Origin: HKCCE3408 sp039191215
Lineage (GTDB): Bacteria; Pseudomonadota; Alphaproteobacteria; Rhodobacterales; Rhodobacteraceae
Length of the DNA stretch: 59,771 nucleotides
Assembly (NCBI GenBank): GCA_039191215.1
Contig: JBCCXT010000021.1
Coordinates: 1-59,771 of the forward strand
Direction: 5' to 3'
Both the position numbers and the translations under genes were made by a program. Below the pieces are notes generated by a model. That model did not search any database, was not told the DNA's origin, and saw only the letters and a program-made list of their open reading frames with translations. Of this stretch, positions 52,396-59,771 are shown piece after piece. How positions within the stretch are numbered: the stretch's first letter is position 1; each line of letters starts with the position of its first letter.

Positions 52396-52641
52396 ATGGC
52401 GACGTTCTTTGCAACCTTTGCACTTCTTTTGATTGTCATGCTTGGCATGGCGGTTGGCGTGATCTTGATGGGTCGCTCCATCAAAGGCAGCTGCGGCGGG
52501 CTGAACGCCATCGGCGACGCCGATCAATGTCTGGTGTGCCACAAGGATATTGATCCCAACAGCCCCCTGCGAGAGCGGTTGGAATGCCCGCGGGCGCGCA
52601 AGATGATGGAGCGCGCCGGCTTGGACCGCGACGCCCGTTAG
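52396..52641 (+). CDS. nqrM: NqrM, Na+-NQR maturation protein
   Basis: An 81-residue protein with one N-terminal membrane segment (FFATFALLLIVMLGMAVGVIL) and a short cytosolic part with four cysteines: KGSCGGL, DQCLVCHKD and LECPRAR. NqrM is needed to insert the iron centre of NqrD/NqrE, and its conserved cysteines are thought to deliver iron. Its presence next to apbE and nqr means that all known dedicated maturation factors are together. It overlaps the convergent small membrane gene by four bases. Confidence 0.94.
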   Translation: MATFFATFALLLIVMLGMAVGVILMGRSIKGSCGGLNAIGDADQCLVCHKDIDPNSPLRERLECPRARKMMERAGLDRDAR

Positions 52642-52823
52642 CCCGCCACGACGAGCGGTACGAAGCCCACGATCAATAACCCGGCTGCGGCCAAGACACC
52701 CCAAAGCCAAAGCTGCCAATTTGGCCCTTCGGTTTTCCACACGCGCCGGAACTGTACGCCCGACACGCAGGCCGCAACAAAGATGATCACCGCAAGAGCG
52801 GGTGTCAGTGCAAACTCAGCCAA
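52638..52823 (-). CDS. Small two-segment membrane protein
   Basis: A 61-residue protein with two hydrophobic segments (LTPALAVIIFVAACVSGVQF and WLWGVLAAAGLLIVGFVPLV) separated by RRVWKTEGPNWQ. It has no recognised domain. Its 3' end overlaps nqrM on the opposite strand by four bases. Such small proteins are common in roseobacters, and the hairpin-like two-segment design is the only thing to see. It could be a spurious frame, but hydrophobic pattern and codon use look real. Confidence 0.6.
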   Translation of the reverse strand: MAEFALTPALAVIIFVAACVSGVQFRRVWKTEGPNWQLWLWGVLAAAGLLIVGFVPLVVAG

Positions 52824-52997
52824 AGGGCTCCCCCGTCATCGTCTGCCCCGTCTCGGGCACGTGGCGACATCGTGTCAATGGGGTCTGGAATTTTGGCGAC
52901 TTAAAGCGCGCGCGCTGTGCCCGTGACGGGACTGGCATGCGGCAGCGCGAAAGCAGATATATGCAGGCGGCGCGCTTACAAGCCGTAAGCTCGCGAC

Positions 52998-53240
52998 CTA
53001 CCATTCGAGCTGATCCGGGGTCAGGTCTGCGTCGCCACGCGTCGCCATTATCACGGTGTTGTCGAATGGGAGCTCGCTCGCAATGTGCTGGGCTCGCATC
53101 ATACCAATAGAAGCATTCAAGGCCGGGACCGTGCCTATATGCGCATCCCGGAAACCCCTGTTGTGCTTTGACCAATCACCCGTTGGATCGTACGGATAAA
53201 GGGCCTCTAGGCTGCGGCGATAAGACGGCCGAACCGTGGT
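52998..53240 (-). other. Open frame directly after the 375-residue protein, possibly a remnant
   Basis: The frame of the upstream gene continues after its TGA (53241-53243) for 80 sense codons to a TAG at 52998-53000. The translation looks protein-like towards the end (NASIGMMRAQHIASELPFDN, then ATRGDADLTPDQLEW). An ATG pair inside could give a 34-residue peptide, but no ribosome site is seen. It might be a gene remnant, a read-through extension or chance. The rest of 52824-53240 shows nothing else. Confidence 0.25.
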
Positions 53241-54368
53241 TCAGCCAGGCTCCGGCCGCAGCGCGAGCGTGGTCTCGACTTGGTCAATGTCGCGCAATTC
53301 CGTTCCAAGCGAATGGTCCAGCAATTCGCGGAAATTGTTGCCAGCAACGTCCTCCAACTCAGCATCGACGACAATCTGAACATGGGCGCCTGTCCATGGT
53401 GCATCGGGTTCGTACCGCCATGTTCGTTGGTGGTTTTCCAGCGCAACTGTCCCAGGAATAAAGGCCCCGTCCGCGTCCAAAACGGAAATCGCGCGGCGGG
53501 CCAGTTCCCGGTCATATGGCCGGTCGAAGTAGATCACGAGCGGGTCCATGCTCATCTGGCGCGGCGCATCGAATTGCCATTGCTCCAATTCAGGCCGCAA
53601 GCGCAGTGCGGCTGAGGCGGTGAAGGGCTGCGCGAACCGCGCGACCGGCTCACCGGTCGTGGCGCTCGGCCATCCGGCCTCAACCACCAATGAATAGCTG
53701 TTGCCCTCCAGAAGCGCGGGGCCAAGCTCCAAATTCTGCGCGACACCACGCTTGATCCGACCGGGATCCATCAACAAAGTCAGACGTCTGCGATCCTCGC
53801 TCCAAAGCTCTTGTGAGAACGTCATGAACGCCTCGGTATCGGCCACGCCCGCGGCATCAACCAGGCGAATGAATTCCGTCGATCTATGGGGCTGCATCGG
53901 TGTGGAAAAGTGGATGTAGAACCGCAATGTGTTTTCCGGGATCAGATCGCCGCTTGGATAGATCGCCAGAACTTCTGGGTTGGCCAGGCCACCAGGCTGA
54001 GACAGGATGAATTCCGTCAATGCCGGAGCCACATTGCTCGCGTCAGTTTGCACGGCAATTGTGTAGGTCTGCCCGGTGACAAACTCAAAGCTGGGTTCAA
54101 AGGATATCACCCGCCCCTCAACCTCATAACGACCGGCAACAGGCGCACGGCCATCGCAGCAGCGATCCCTTGCGCCGGTGAATACCTGCAACGCGGTGGC
54201 AGGCTCAATTGCCACCGTATCGTTCGGCAATGTTAGGGCTACGTGGCCGCCAGGCTCATCCGGCACCACCAGATCCGATTGTTGGGCCACGGCGGCCGTA
54301 CCCAGATGCAAACAAAAGATGCCGATGACCAAGGCAAGCTTGATCATCGGCGCCGTGATGCGGGCCAC
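53241..54368 (-). CDS. Exported protein, unrecognised (Ig-like segments)
   Basis: A 375-residue protein with a signal peptide (MIKLALVIGIFCLHLGTAAVA). The mature part contains repeating beta-rich stretches reminiscent of bacterial Ig-like domains: FEFVTGQTYTIAVQTDASN, ENTLRFYIHFSTPMQPHRST and LLEGNSYSLVVEAGWPS, the last two like SbsA-type Ig-like domains of surface proteins. It is predicted to be periplasmic or outer surface. The first codon is either the GTG at 54368 or the ATG at 54347. The gene follows the next exported protein gene by four bases, so they form one transcript. Confidence 0.75.
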   Translation of the reverse strand: MARITAPMIKLALVIGIFCLHLGTAAVAQQSDLVVPDEPGGHVALTLPNDTVAIEPATALQVFTGARDRCCDGRAPVAGRYEVEGRVISFEPSFEFVTGQTYTIAVQTDASNVAPALTEFILSQPGGLANPEVLAIYPSGDLIPENTLRFYIHFSTPMQPHRSTEFIRLVDAAGVADTEAFMTFSQELWSEDRRRLTLLMDPGRIKRGVAQNLELGPALLEGNSYSLVVEAGWPSATTGEPVARFAQPFTASAALRLRPELEQWQFDAPRQMSMDPLVIYFDRPYDRELARRAISVLDADGAFIPGTVALENHQRTWRYEPDAPWTGAHVQIVVDAELEDVAGNNFRELLDHSLGTELRDIDQVETTLALRPEPG

Positions 54369-54372
54369 CTGG

Positions 54373-55599
54373 TTACTCGTAGTATTGCGGAAAATCGAAC
54401 TCCGCGACTAGGTTGTGCAACCGGTTCGGGAAACCATTGAAATTGGAATCCAAATTCAGGCTGCCGGTATACATGTCCCGTGTGAGCGAGACAAAAAAGC
54501 TGTCCCCCAAAGGTGCGATCTGCAGCGACATCCCATCGAACATGACGGTGCGCCCCGTGTCACCCACCGGCATAAGCGGCGACAGATCAGATTGCCCGCC
54601 ACGCGGGAAATCGTCCGGTGTGTAGACCGTTGCATCGTTCAGGCTTGCGACAGGAATGACATGCGGCGAGCGGCTATTGCTGGTCAGAAACAGCATCTCT
54701 TCGCCATCAAGCGAATAAGACACCATGTCGATCGGCTGGCCATTTCCGTAATCCATCAGCGTCCGGGCCGAGATGCTGGCGCCATCGACAATCTCATCCA
54801 ATCCGATCAAAACAACCGGGCTGCAGGTATAAGCCGCCACAAGCTGGGTGCGGCCGTCGATCTCTTGGATCGACATGGCCCGAATTGGCGCCCGCGTTTC
54901 GAATTGGTCGTGCGAGATGTGGTACATCTCGACACTTGCCGCCGCTTGTTCGCCAGTGAATGGGTACTCCATGCGACGCAGCGTCGACAGGAAGTTGTCG
55001 AAGGCCACACCGGAGACGAACAATTCACCCTCATGAAACTCCATATCCATGATGGCCAGGGAGCTTAGAGAGATCTCCCCTTTTGCCAGGTCGCGCACCA
55101 AAGGCGGCATTGGCCCCAGGCCCCGCGGGCGAAACGTCATTTCAGAATCGGGATAATTATCCAAAAGCTGGCGCTGAAATGGCAGCGCCGACAGATCGAG
55201 CATGCTCATTTCACCGGCTTGCGAGATCTCAATTATTGCCGGCGCGGATTCAAAATTGCCAATGCGTGTGACAGAGATGTAGATCTCGGCGCTAATTGGA
55301 TGCACAGCCATGTCGTTGATCGCCACAGCACTTGTCGCCACGCCCAGCACATCCGCGATCCTTGAATCGATGTCGAGAATGTTGACCGGGTTCACCTGAT
55401 CTGGTGCCGTTCCGCCTGTCATATCAAAGGCATAGATTGCACCATTGTAATTGTCGCCGACAAAAAGCGTGCCATCATCTGAGAATTCAAGCGCGCCCGC
55501 AAAGCTTAGATCAAGCTCTGCGTCTTGGGCTGCCGCTTGCGTGGCCAGGCTCATCGCCACAAGGGCCGACGCCAGGGCTGTCGTCCGTAGGTCAAACAT
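54373..55599 (-). CDS. Exported protein, unrecognised, beta-propeller-like
   Basis: A 408-residue protein starting at the ATG at 55599 with GGAGG upstream, a signal peptide (TTALASALVAMSLATQAAAQ) and a mature chain rich in repeated beta motifs: LEFSDDGTLFVGDNYNGAIY, ISAEIYISVTRIGNFESAP, YSLDGEEMLFLTSNSRSPHV and SLQIAPLGDSFFVSLTRDMY. These look like blades of a propeller of the SMP-30/NHL or quinoprotein kind, though no family-defining active residues are certain. A divergent LysR gene lies 172 bp upstream. Together with the next protein it forms an exported pair. Confidence 0.75.
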   Translation of the reverse strand: MFDLRTTALASALVAMSLATQAAAQDAELDLSFAGALEFSDDGTLFVGDNYNGAIYAFDMTGGTAPDQVNPVNILDIDSRIADVLGVATSAVAINDMAVHPISAEIYISVTRIGNFESAPAIIEISQAGEMSMLDLSALPFQRQLLDNYPDSEMTFRPRGLGPMPPLVRDLAKGEISLSSLAIMDMEFHEGELFVSGVAFDNFLSTLRRMEYPFTGEQAAASVEMYHISHDQFETRAPIRAMSIQEIDGRTQLVAAYTCSPVVLIGLDEIVDGASISARTLMDYGNGQPIDMVSYSLDGEEMLFLTSNSRSPHVIPVASLNDATVYTPDDFPRGGQSDLSPLMPVGDTGRTVMFDGMSLQIAPLGDSFFVSLTRDMYTGSLNLDSNFNGFPNRLHNLVAEFDFPQYYE

Positions 55600-55771
55600 G
55601 GGTTTCCTCCTTGGGTTTCGATCCGAGTCTTCTCTGAATTTTCGCGGCTGACTCACGTCGAAGTTTGATTGATCGGCTGGACACTTGCCGGCCAACTTGG
55701 CGAGAGTGTACCGATTAGCTAATCTCGACTATTGCCAAAAAACTGAAGACAACCATCGGTGAGCCCGAACA

Positions 55772-56692
55772 ATGATCGACCATCTCAAGCAAATGGCTGT
55801 ATTCGCACGGGTTGTCGACGAAGGCTCTTTCCGGGCGGCGGCAAATGACTTGGGATTGGCCCCATCACGAGTAAGTGAGAACGTATCGGAGCTTGAGAAA
55901 TATCTCGGTGTGACACTCCTTTATCGGTCCACTCGGAAGATATCGCTGACAAGCGAGGGCCGGGTCTTTTACGGCCGCGTTCTCGAAATGCTGCAAAGTG
56001 CCGAAATTGGGTTAAACGAACTTAACGCCTTGTCTGTGGCGCCCGTCGGGACCTTAAATATATCGATGCCTGCCTTTCTGGCGGCCGGCGCTTTGGCGAC
56101 CGCAATTGCCGATTTCGTCCGAACCTATCCTAAGGTGAACTTCTCCGTCACCTATACAGACCATCGTCTGCATTTGGTCGAAGACGGTATCGATTTGAGT
56201 ATCCGGGTGGGATGGCTGGACGACAGTCCAATGATGTCGCGCAAACTTGCAGGTGGTAAACGCTATGTCGTTGTGGGCACGGAATACGCCAAAGGGCGCG
56301 ACATGCCCAAACGGCCTTCTGATCTGGCCAATTGGGAATGGATCCGGTTTAAGCCACGCCCCGCGAGCGCAGAGTTTACTTCCAGCCACGGAGAGGTTGA
56401 ATCGGTCACGGGCAAGTCCCGAATAGAATTAGATAATATGGAAGCGGTATTTCACTTCGCGATCCAGAATTCCGGCGTTACCATCCTGCCATCCTATCTT
56501 GCCGAACGCGGCATTCAAGCCGGTCAACTTGTGCGCCTTTTGCCGGACTGGGAACTGGAACCGCTCGGCGTATACGCGGTCTGGCCCGATAGTTCGCGCC
56601 GCGACAGTCTGGCGCTGCTTTTCGTGCGGTTCCTGGCCGACAAGGGATTGTGTCAGAAATCCAAAATGAATTTCGAAGCTGATCGGCCTTAG
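55772..56692 (+). CDS. LysR-family transcriptional regulator
   Basis: A 306-residue LysR regulator of the CrgA/DgdR-like type. The N-terminal HTH is MIDHLKQMAVFARVVDEGSF, then LAPSRVSENVSELEKYLGVT and LLYRSTRKISLTSEG. The sensing domain includes YTDHRLHLVEDGIDLSIRVG and FAIQNSGVTILPSYLAERGI. It is divergent from the two exported-protein genes and probably controls them. Its 3' end overlaps the lipase-like gene on the other strand by four bases. Confidence 0.94.
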   Translation: MIDHLKQMAVFARVVDEGSFRAAANDLGLAPSRVSENVSELEKYLGVTLLYRSTRKISLTSEGRVFYGRVLEMLQSAEIGLNELNALSVAPVGTLNISMPAFLAAGALATAIADFVRTYPKVNFSVTYTDHRLHLVEDGIDLSIRVGWLDDSPMMSRKLAGGKRYVVVGTEYAKGRDMPKRPSDLANWEWIRFKPRPASAEFTSSHGEVESVTGKSRIELDNMEAVFHFAIQNSGVTILPSYLAERGIQAGQLVRLLPDWELEPLGVYAVWPDSSRRDSLALLFVRFLADKGLCQKSKMNFEADRP

Positions 56693-57405
56693 AGAGGAAC
56701 TGGTGGCGGTTCAACCGCCGCGTCGATCCAATTTTCAGGAATCTTTTTGTCGCCCTTGCGGTCGTTTTCTAGCAACTCTTGGTAATGCGTGACAAAATGG
56801 TCGATCCCGATATTCCAGCTCTGAAGGTCAACCTCGACGCGGAAGCCGAGCGAGCGATAGCCAATCAGCCGGTAGCCCCGGGTCACAAAGTCCTGCTTCC
56901 ACGCGACGTTGAACACGTTCCATTGCGGGTGGGTGTGTTCGCGCAATGGTGCCGGCTCTAACGCATGGCGCGCCACAACCTGGGGTGAGGCGAAACAGAT
57001 GGCCGGTAGGTTGAGCGCTGTTCCGAGAATCTGTGCGGCGGCCGCGCCAAGCGAATGACCGATGATGAATTCTGGCCGCTCATCACCAAGAAAGTTCAAA
57101 ATCCTGGCCGCATGAGTCAAAAAACCCTGATGGTAGACATGTCTCGGCAGTATTTGCGTCAGTTCTTCTACCTCATTCATCGGGGGCAGATCTCGGATCG
57201 GTCGCAGATTGTAAAAAAGGTAATCCGGCACCCCGCGAGAGCCTGTTACGATTAGGATCTTGCCGTTTTTCGTCAGGCCCGCGCCGACATTCTGCTCGCG
57301 GCTTGTGACGCGTGACAACATGTTGCCTAATCGACCGCTGACAATCTCGTCGCGCGACTCTTTTAAAAGCTCCGCCGCTTTTTCAAATGCCAATGTCGCG
57401 GTCAT
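56689..57405 (-). CDS. Class-3-lipase-like alpha/beta hydrolase
   Basis: A 238-residue protein with the nucleophile elbow GHSLGAAAAQ (Ser 118) and the class-3 lipase features ILIVTGSRGV and HVYHQGFLTHAARILNFL near the N-terminus, and a later ICFASPQVVAR. No signal peptide is seen at the ATG at 57405; the frame continues upstream but without an obvious start. A short-chain acyl ester or phospholipid may be the substrate, which is unknown. It is convergent with the LysR gene. Confidence 0.82.
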   Translation of the reverse strand: MTATLAFEKAAELLKESRDEIVSGRLGNMLSRVTSREQNVGAGLTKNGKILIVTGSRGVPDYLFYNLRPIRDLPPMNEVEELTQILPRHVYHQGFLTHAARILNFLGDERPEFIIGHSLGAAAAQILGTALNLPAICFASPQVVARHALEPAPLREHTHPQWNVFNVAWKQDFVTRGYRLIGYRSLGFRVEVDLQSWNIGIDHFVTHYQELLENDRKGDKKIPENWIDAAVEPPPVPL

Positions 57406-57522
57406 GATCAAACCTTTCCTTCTGAGCCAGCCGCGCATCGGCGGCCCCGTAGCCGGTATGAATGCCCGGCAACGCCCCCCGGGGCTCAGCCTAGCCGTAT
57501 CTTGCAAGGCCGGTAAAGAGGT

Positions 57523-58920
57523 TCAATCCGCCCAAGGGCCGTGTTGGTCTTCAGCACCAGTATCCAAGCGTACAAAGCCGTGACGCCCAAAGTAATCGCG
57601 CTGTCCTTGTATCATATTGGCTGTGCCGCGCGCGGTCCGCATCGCATCGAAATAGGCCAGTGCGGCGGACAAGGCGGGCACGGCGATCCCATGACGCGCG
57701 GCTTCTGCGACGACATGGCGGAGTGATGCGTGATTTTCGCGCAGATGATCGGCAAAAACCGGGGCTTCGATCAGCAAGGCACCGGGTGCCGTCATCAGCG
57801 CTTCGGCCATATCCCCCAGCATGGCAGAGCGAATGATGCAGCCCGCGCGCCATACACGTGCCACCGCCGACAGATCGGTATCCCAGCCATGTGCGCGCGA
57901 CGCCGCGCCAAGCATCTCAAATCCTTGCGTGTAGCACAGCACTTTGCCGGCAATGAGCGCACCCTCGATCTGGTCTCTTGAAATTGTCGTCAAATGGCTC
58001 GGCGCGGCACCGAACAGCGCCTCCAATCCCGCGCGACGGTCACGCTGCGCGGATAGGTTGCGCGCCGTCACAGCGGCCTCGATCACTGGCACAGCGCTGG
58101 CCAGATGCTGCGCCTCGATGGCAGTCCAACGCCCGGTGCCTTTCTGGCCCGCAGCATCAACGATCACCTCCAAGACCGGCCCGCCGGTTACGGGATCCTG
58201 GGCTGCGGCAACGGCCGCCGTGATCTCGGTCAGGTAGCTTTCCAAAGCGCCCGAGTTCCACCGTTGAAACGTGCCGGCAATCGCGTCGGTACCCTGCCCC
58301 ATCCCATCGCGCAAAATGCCGTACGCTTCTGCGATGAGCTGCATATCGGCGTATTCAATACCGTTGTGTACGGTCTTGACAAAGTGCCCGGCACCGCCCT
58401 CGCCAAAGAAATCGGCGCACGGTGTTCCGTCATAGCGCGCCGCGATCGCGCGCAAGATCGGCGCGGCGCGGTCCCACGCCGCCTGGCTGCCGCCGGCCAT
58501 CATCGACGGGCCAAACCGCGCGCCCTCTTCGCCGCCCGACACGCCGAGGCCGAGATAGAGCAGATCGCCTGCTGCCGCCGCACGCGCATTGGTGTCATGG
58601 AAATTTGCGTTGCCGCCATCGATGATTAGATCACCAGGCGCCAAAAGTGGGCGCAAGGCGGCGATCTGCTCATCAACCGGTGCGCCTGCCGGCACCATCA
58701 GGATGATTGCCCGCGGGGTCTCAAGCGCGGCCACGAAATCGGCCAGCGCTTCTGTCGGTGTGACCCGCGCGGCGAGCGCGCCCGCTTCGGTCATAAAATC
58801 CACCGTCCGAGATGCCGTTCGGTTCCAGACGGCGATGTCAAATCCATGTTCGGCGATGTTGAGCGCCAGCGCCGCCCCCATCGTCCCCAATCCGATCAGC
58901 CCGATTTGTGCTTCAGCCAT
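57523..58920 (-). CDS. gnd: 6-Phosphogluconate dehydrogenase, decarboxylating
   Basis: A 465-residue Gnd protein: it oxidises 6-phosphogluconate to ribulose 5-phosphate with CO2 release, in the oxidative pentose phosphate pathway. Motifs in order are IGLIGLGTMGAALALNIAEH (cofactor), GGNANFHDT, the GVSGGEEGARFGPSMMAGG signature, the catalytic KTVHNGIEYADMQLIAEAY with Lys, and the long helical domain ending with FDAMRTARGTANMIQGQRDY. The start is the ATG at 58920; the frame above lacks any dehydrogenase signature. The family's usual length is about 470. No other pentose-phosphate gene is near. Confidence 0.97.
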   Translation of the reverse strand: MAEAQIGLIGLGTMGAALALNIAEHGFDIAVWNRTASRTVDFMTEAGALAARVTPTEALADFVAALETPRAIILMVPAGAPVDEQIAALRPLLAPGDLIIDGGNANFHDTNARAAAAGDLLYLGLGVSGGEEGARFGPSMMAGGSQAAWDRAAPILRAIAARYDGTPCADFFGEGGAGHFVKTVHNGIEYADMQLIAEAYGILRDGMGQGTDAIAGTFQRWNSGALESYLTEITAAVAAAQDPVTGGPVLEVIVDAAGQKGTGRWTAIEAQHLASAVPVIEAAVTARNLSAQRDRRAGLEALFGAAPSHLTTISRDQIEGALIAGKVLCYTQGFEMLGAASRAHGWDTDLSAVARVWRAGCIIRSAMLGDMAEALMTAPGALLIEAPVFADHLRENHASLRHVVAEAARHGIAVPALSAALAYFDAMRTARGTANMIQGQRDYFGRHGFVRLDTGAEDQHGPWAD

Positions 58921-59304
58921 GCCCCGCCTCACCGCATTCACCTTCGGAATGCAAACCAACAGATCGGCGTGCCGCTGTCCAGATCGCACGGGATCGGCCG
59001 AGATGTTTCCGATCGGCCTAATTTTCGTCGAATTTCCCGATTATTGTCGATTTTGCAGCAACGGCTCGTGTGTGTTTGCGGGCGTTGTCACATGCAGACT
59101 GACCTCTTCGCACTAGGCCCGGCTCCGCGCGCCCGCGCTTGAGCCGGGCCTCCCTTCCAAAAATTCAAATGAAGCGCGGCAGGCTCTCTCAATTTGTCTT
59201 GGCGTCGCCGAATAATGGCGCGCGGTTGCCACAGTTTCGAACGAAACAGCGGTGAATTTCCGGCATCTGTCCAATTGGAGACCAGCACATACGGAGCTTG
59301 ACCG
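58921..59304. other. Intergenic region between gnd and the small exported protein
   Basis: No convincing gene is present in the 384 bases between the divergent genes. A strong perfect inverted repeat at 59116-59150 is the only structure seen. The region should hold the promoters of both genes. Confidence 0.5.
59116..59150. repeat. Perfect ten-base inverted repeat
   Basis: GGCCCGGCTC and GAGCCGGGCC pair perfectly around a 15-base loop. It has no T-run and sits between divergently transcribed genes, where a terminator is not needed. A protein-binding site, a cruciform-forming element or a relic of a repeated intergenic element are all possible. Confidence 0.6.
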
Positions 59305-59661
59305 ATGCGCAGCGCATATTTTGCCCCCCTGACCGCACTTGCCGTCGCCACGCTTTGCAGTGCCGCAGCGCTTGCGCGCGACGCATTGCTAGACACGCAT
59401 CTCCGGGTCAATGTGCCCCATTCTGCCGAAACAGTGGAGACGCTCTTTGCCGGTTGGCAGATGTCGCGCGCCTTGCTCGAAGACGCCATTGATGCTGGCG
59501 CCGACCCGGCTGAGATCGCGCTTTTGCGACGCGCCGCGGACGCCGCAGCCCAGGCTTATGGCACATCGCTCCTGGCGCGAAACAGCATGACGTTTGCTGG
59601 GGCAGACCCTGTGCCGCCGCGCCATGAACCCGTGCCCGAGCAGGCCACAATGGCCAACTAA
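59305..59661 (+). CDS. Small exported protein
   Basis: A 118-residue protein with a signal peptide (APLTALAVATLCSAAALA) and a mature part with short helices (SAETVETLFAGWQMSRALLE and LLRRAADAAAQAYGTSLLA). The last 20 residues are Pro-rich. No domain is recognised. It is likely periplasmic. Its stop overlaps the convergent SRAP gene by three bases. Confidence 0.7.
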   Translation: MRSAYFAPLTALAVATLCSAAALARDALLDTHLRVNVPHSAETVETLFAGWQMSRALLEDAIDAGADPAEIALLRRAADAAAQAYGTSLLARNSMTFAGADPVPPRHEPVPEQATMAN

Positions 59662-59771
59662 GCGCTGATCGGCTCGATAAGCTCGGGCCCTTGCGCTCGG
59701 TTTGAATTTACCGCTGTCGCCACGCGGCTTCGGGCAAAGAAATCATCCGGCGCGGCGCGCATCAGCGGTGC
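59658..59771 (-). CDS. SRAP-family (YedK/HMCES-like) protein, C-terminal end only
   Basis: The last 37 codons of a gene entering from the right edge, read as APLMRAAPDDFFARSRVATA followed by VNSNRAQGPELIEPISA and a TAG at 59658-59660. This is the typical end of SOS-response-associated peptidase proteins, where a variant of PDDFF...V-N-x-x-R...P-L-I-E is seen. These proteins form covalent crosslinks with abasic DNA sites in single-stranded DNA. The catalytic Cys 2 is outside the window, so only the family can be stated. The 3' end is shared with the small exported gene. Confidence 0.7.
   Translation of the reverse strand, partial: APLMRAAPDDFFARSRVATAVNSNRAQGPELIEPISA

Noticed and set aside
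52816..53175. A 119-codon minus-strand frame upstream of the small membrane gene
   Set aside because: The translation is Arg/Cys-rich with no domain and is out of frame with the better protein-like frame at 52998-53240.

Overview
Almost all of this window (about 1303-59771) reads as one GC-rich alphaproteobacterial genome segment, most likely from the Rhodobacteraceae/roseobacter group. The evidence is the style of the gene families: a hisB-hisH-hisA run, an FrcBCA sugar transporter with its ROK regulator, a BMP-family nucleobase-type transporter, a complete Na+-NQR operon with apbE and nqrM, and tightly packed operons with ATGA overlaps. The first 1.3 kb does not fit. It joins a cyanobacterial-looking CHAT-domain fragment (3-404), a myxobacterial-looking secreted TPR protein (405-1034) and a non-coding piece to a hisA gene cut after about 92 codons. 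I read this as an assembly chimera at the contig edge.

Layout. 1303-5012 (mostly minus): hisA (truncated), glsA, a DUF2147 protein, a lipoprotein, hisH, hisB. 5137-7798 (minus): an ABC1/UbiB-type kinase, copD and copC. 7909-23397 (minus): a 14-gene catabolic operon read Gfo/Idh dehydrogenase, CoA-transferase, enoyl-CoA hydratase, aldehyde dehydrogenase, sugar-type ABC transporter (SBP, two permeases, ATPase), GMC oxidoreductase, SDR, second GMC oxidoreductase, Dabb protein, DUF993 aldolase-like protein, and finally a LacI-type regulator. It begins at a sigma70-like promoter carrying two TGGAANNTTCCA operators 21 bp apart; the operon's own LacI protein is the obvious candidate to bind them. 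Its substrate is unknown.

23514-28393: a decayed VOC-family gene, then frcR (minus) divergent from frcBCA (plus), a fructose/mannose/ribose-type importer lacking its usual kinase gene. 28518-30476: an SO_0444/ArsP-type permease divergent from a LysR regulator. 30584-37757 (minus): a cytosine-deaminase-like hydrolase, BMP binding protein, amidase, double-NBD ATPase and two permeases, forming an uptake-and-hydrolysis operon for a nucleobase- or amide-like compound. 38380-40299: a large single-pass membrane protein built from repeats, which I do not recognise. 40401-45026 (minus): a tandem-domain GT2 glycosyltransferase with an overlapping partner gene, a small exported protein and a Tat-type lytic transglycosylase.

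45328-52641: nqrABCDEF (minus) with apbE and nqrM divergent on plus, so the sodium pump, its flavin transferase and an iron-sulfur maturation factor sit together; this suits a marine or saline habitat. 52638-59771: a small membrane protein, two adjacent exported proteins of unknown function, a LysR regulator, a class-3-lipase-like protein, 6-phosphogluconate dehydrogenase, a small exported protein and the C-terminus of an SRAP (YedK/HMCES-type) protein cut by the window end.

No tRNA, rRNA, CRISPR array, insertion sequence or prophage was seen. The most novel material is the unassigned catabolic operon with its promoter/operator, the repeat-built membrane protein and the pair of exported proteins.
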